Source of the DNA: Ruminococcaceae bacterium UBA1438
Lineage (GTDB): Bacteria > Bacillota > Clostridia > Oscillospirales > Acutalibacteraceae
Reading direction: 5' to 3'
DNA: 6,990 nt
Assembly (NCBI GenBank): GCA_002329285.1
Contig: DCTO01000063.1
Location: forward strand, 9,363 to 16,352
Part shown: positions 6,251-6,990 of the stretch, piece after piece
Layout: the number at the start of each line of letters is the position of its first letter
Position numbering within the stretch: the first letter of the stretch is position 1
Translations under genes and position numbers: made by a program
Notes under the pieces: generated by a model
What the model saw: the letters and a program-made list of their open reading frames with translations, nothing else
Databases searched by the model: none
Told to the model about the DNA's origin: nothing

Positions 6251-6961
6251 TTAAATGTTTGCAACAGTTGTTCCGATATCCTCGCCGGTTACAACCCTGA
6301 TGATATTATCGGGATCATCAAGATTGAAAACGATGATTGACATATCATTATCCTTGCAAAGAGAGAAAGCAGTTGAATCCATAACCTTGAGATCACGGTT
6401 GATAACCTCTTTGAAGGAAACCTTATCAAATTTAACTGCATCATCATATTTGTTTGGATCCTTATCAAACACGCCGTCAACATTAGTTGCCTTAAGAAGC
6501 GCATCTGCATTGATTTCAACGGCACGCAAAGCTGCAGCTGTGTCTGTTGAAAAGAACGGCGAGCCTGTGCCGCAGCCGAAAATAACAATTCTGCCCTTTT
6601 CAAAATGGCGGATTGCCTTATTTCTGATATAAGGCTCTGCAATCTGGCGCATTTCAATTGCTGTCTGAACGCGGACATCAGCGCCCATCTGCTCCAGCGC
6701 ATCACAGAGAGCAAGGGAATTCATTGCAGTTGCAAGCATGCCGATATGGTCTGCCCTTGTTCTGTCCATCCCTTCGCTGGTTCTGCCTCTCCAGAAGTTT
6801 CCGCCGCCGACAACAATGCCGACCTCAACGCCCATATCCGCAATCTTTTTAACGGATTTGCAGATATTGACAACCGTGTCATTATCAATGCCCGTTCCCT
6901 TTGAACCGGCAAGCACCTCGCCGGAAAGCTTAAGCAGAATTCTTTTATAAACAACGCACAT
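6251..6961 (-). CDS. pyrH: UMP kinase
   Basis: Bacterial UMP kinase of the amino acid kinase fold; it phosphorylates UMP to UDP with ATP and acts as a cytosolic hexamer, in the family usually activated by GTP and inhibited by UTP. The 236 residues are typical. Visible motifs are [10 protein letters not shown] (6-15), [11 protein letters not shown] (50-60), [20 protein letters not shown] (66-85), the UMP-contacting [19 protein letters not shown] (129-147), [12 protein letters not shown] (158-169) and the MDSTAFSLC segment (194-202). An in-frame Met five codons upstream (6976) would overlap the GGAGG site, so I take the ATG at 6961. Only 29 nt upstream are in the window; rpsB and tsf are the usual neighbours there but cannot be seen. 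frr follows after 28 nt. Confidence 0.98.
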   Translation of the reverse strand: MCVVYKRILLKLSGEVLAGSKGTGIDNDTVVNICKSVKKIADMGVEVGIVVGGGNFWRGRTSEGMDRTRADHIGMLATAMNSLALCDALEQMGADVRVQTAIEMRQIAEPYIRNKAIRHFEKGRIVIFGCGTGSPFFSTDTAAALRAVEINADALLKATNVDGVFDKDPNKYDDAVKFDKVSFKEVINRDLKVMDSTAFSLCKDNDMSIIVFNLDDPDNIIRVVTGEDIGTTVANI

Positions 6962-6965
6962 AACA

Positions 6966-6972
6966 ATCCTCC
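6966..6972 (-). promoter_or_regulatory. Ribosome binding site deciding the pyrH start
   Basis: GGAGGAT is a near-perfect Shine-Dalgarno; its GGAGG core lies 6 nt before the ATG at 6961. It falls inside the reading frame if the upstream ATG at 6976 were used, which argues against that longer start. The remaining bases to the window edge (6977-6990) are A/T only and too short to call a promoter. Confidence 0.8.
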
Positions 6973-6990
6973 GCATAAATAAAATAATAT

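Noticed and set aside
6962..6976. Upstream ATG for pyrH adding five residues
   Set aside because: Those codons are the GGAGG ribosome site itself, and the ATG at 6961 is correctly spaced from it.
6977..6990. A/T-only stretch at the right edge as a possible -10 region
   Set aside because: Only 14 bases are available and no -35 can be seen; it may be just the tsf-pyrH spacer.

Overview
The window is a stretch of housekeeping genes from a low-to-mid GC member of the Bacillota, most likely class Clostridia. An Oscillospirales/Ruminococcaceae-type gut clostridium is my guess, with low confidence at that level. The reasons are the N-terminus of a PolC-type DNA polymerase III, a fully MEP-type isoprenoid supply (Dxr, IspG), purine-rich Shine-Dalgarno sites ahead of nearly every gene, and a gene order close to the pyrH-frr-uppS-cdsA-dxr-rasP-(proS)-polC block known from Bacillus, here with ispG where Bacillus has proS.

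All eight genes lie on the minus strand, so transcription runs from the right edge to the left. In that order they are: pyrH (UMP kinase, 6251-6961), frr (ribosome recycling factor, 5668-6222), uppS (undecaprenyl diphosphate synthase, 4887-5603), cdsA (CDP-diacylglycerol synthase, 3992-4861), dxr (2810-3961), rseP/rasP site-2 protease (1756-2796), ispG (676-1734) and the first 225 codons of polC (676 to the left edge). Gaps are 13-30 nt, with ispG and polC overlapping by one base (TAATG). The exception is the 64-nt frr-uppS gap. No stretch above 300 bases lacks a gene. I see no tRNA, rRNA, CRISPR, mobile element or plus-strand gene.

The genes form two functional blocks. PyrH and Frr belong with nucleotide supply and translation (rpsB and tsf usually lie just upstream, outside this window). 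The rest serve envelope building: Dxr and IspG are steps of the MEP pathway that makes IPP and DMAPP, UppS turns these into the C55 lipid carrier for peptidoglycan, CdsA makes the phospholipid precursor, and RseP is an intramembrane protease. PolC starts a replication gene.

The window is otherwise ordinary, but the boundary between the blocks holds the one signal worth real attention. Between frr and uppS is a GC-rich hairpin that can extend at its base and is followed by six Us, like an intrinsic terminator inside the operon. Its 3' arm is also perfectly complementary to the uppS Shine-Dalgarno sequence, so two mutually exclusive folds are possible. This could be an attenuator or translational switch setting uppS and downstream expression apart from pyrH-frr. 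Smaller observations are a TTG start on rseP, an LDGW motif in RseP, a shortened loop in UppS and an SD-like site inside uppS. I found no evidence of an undescribed multi-gene system.
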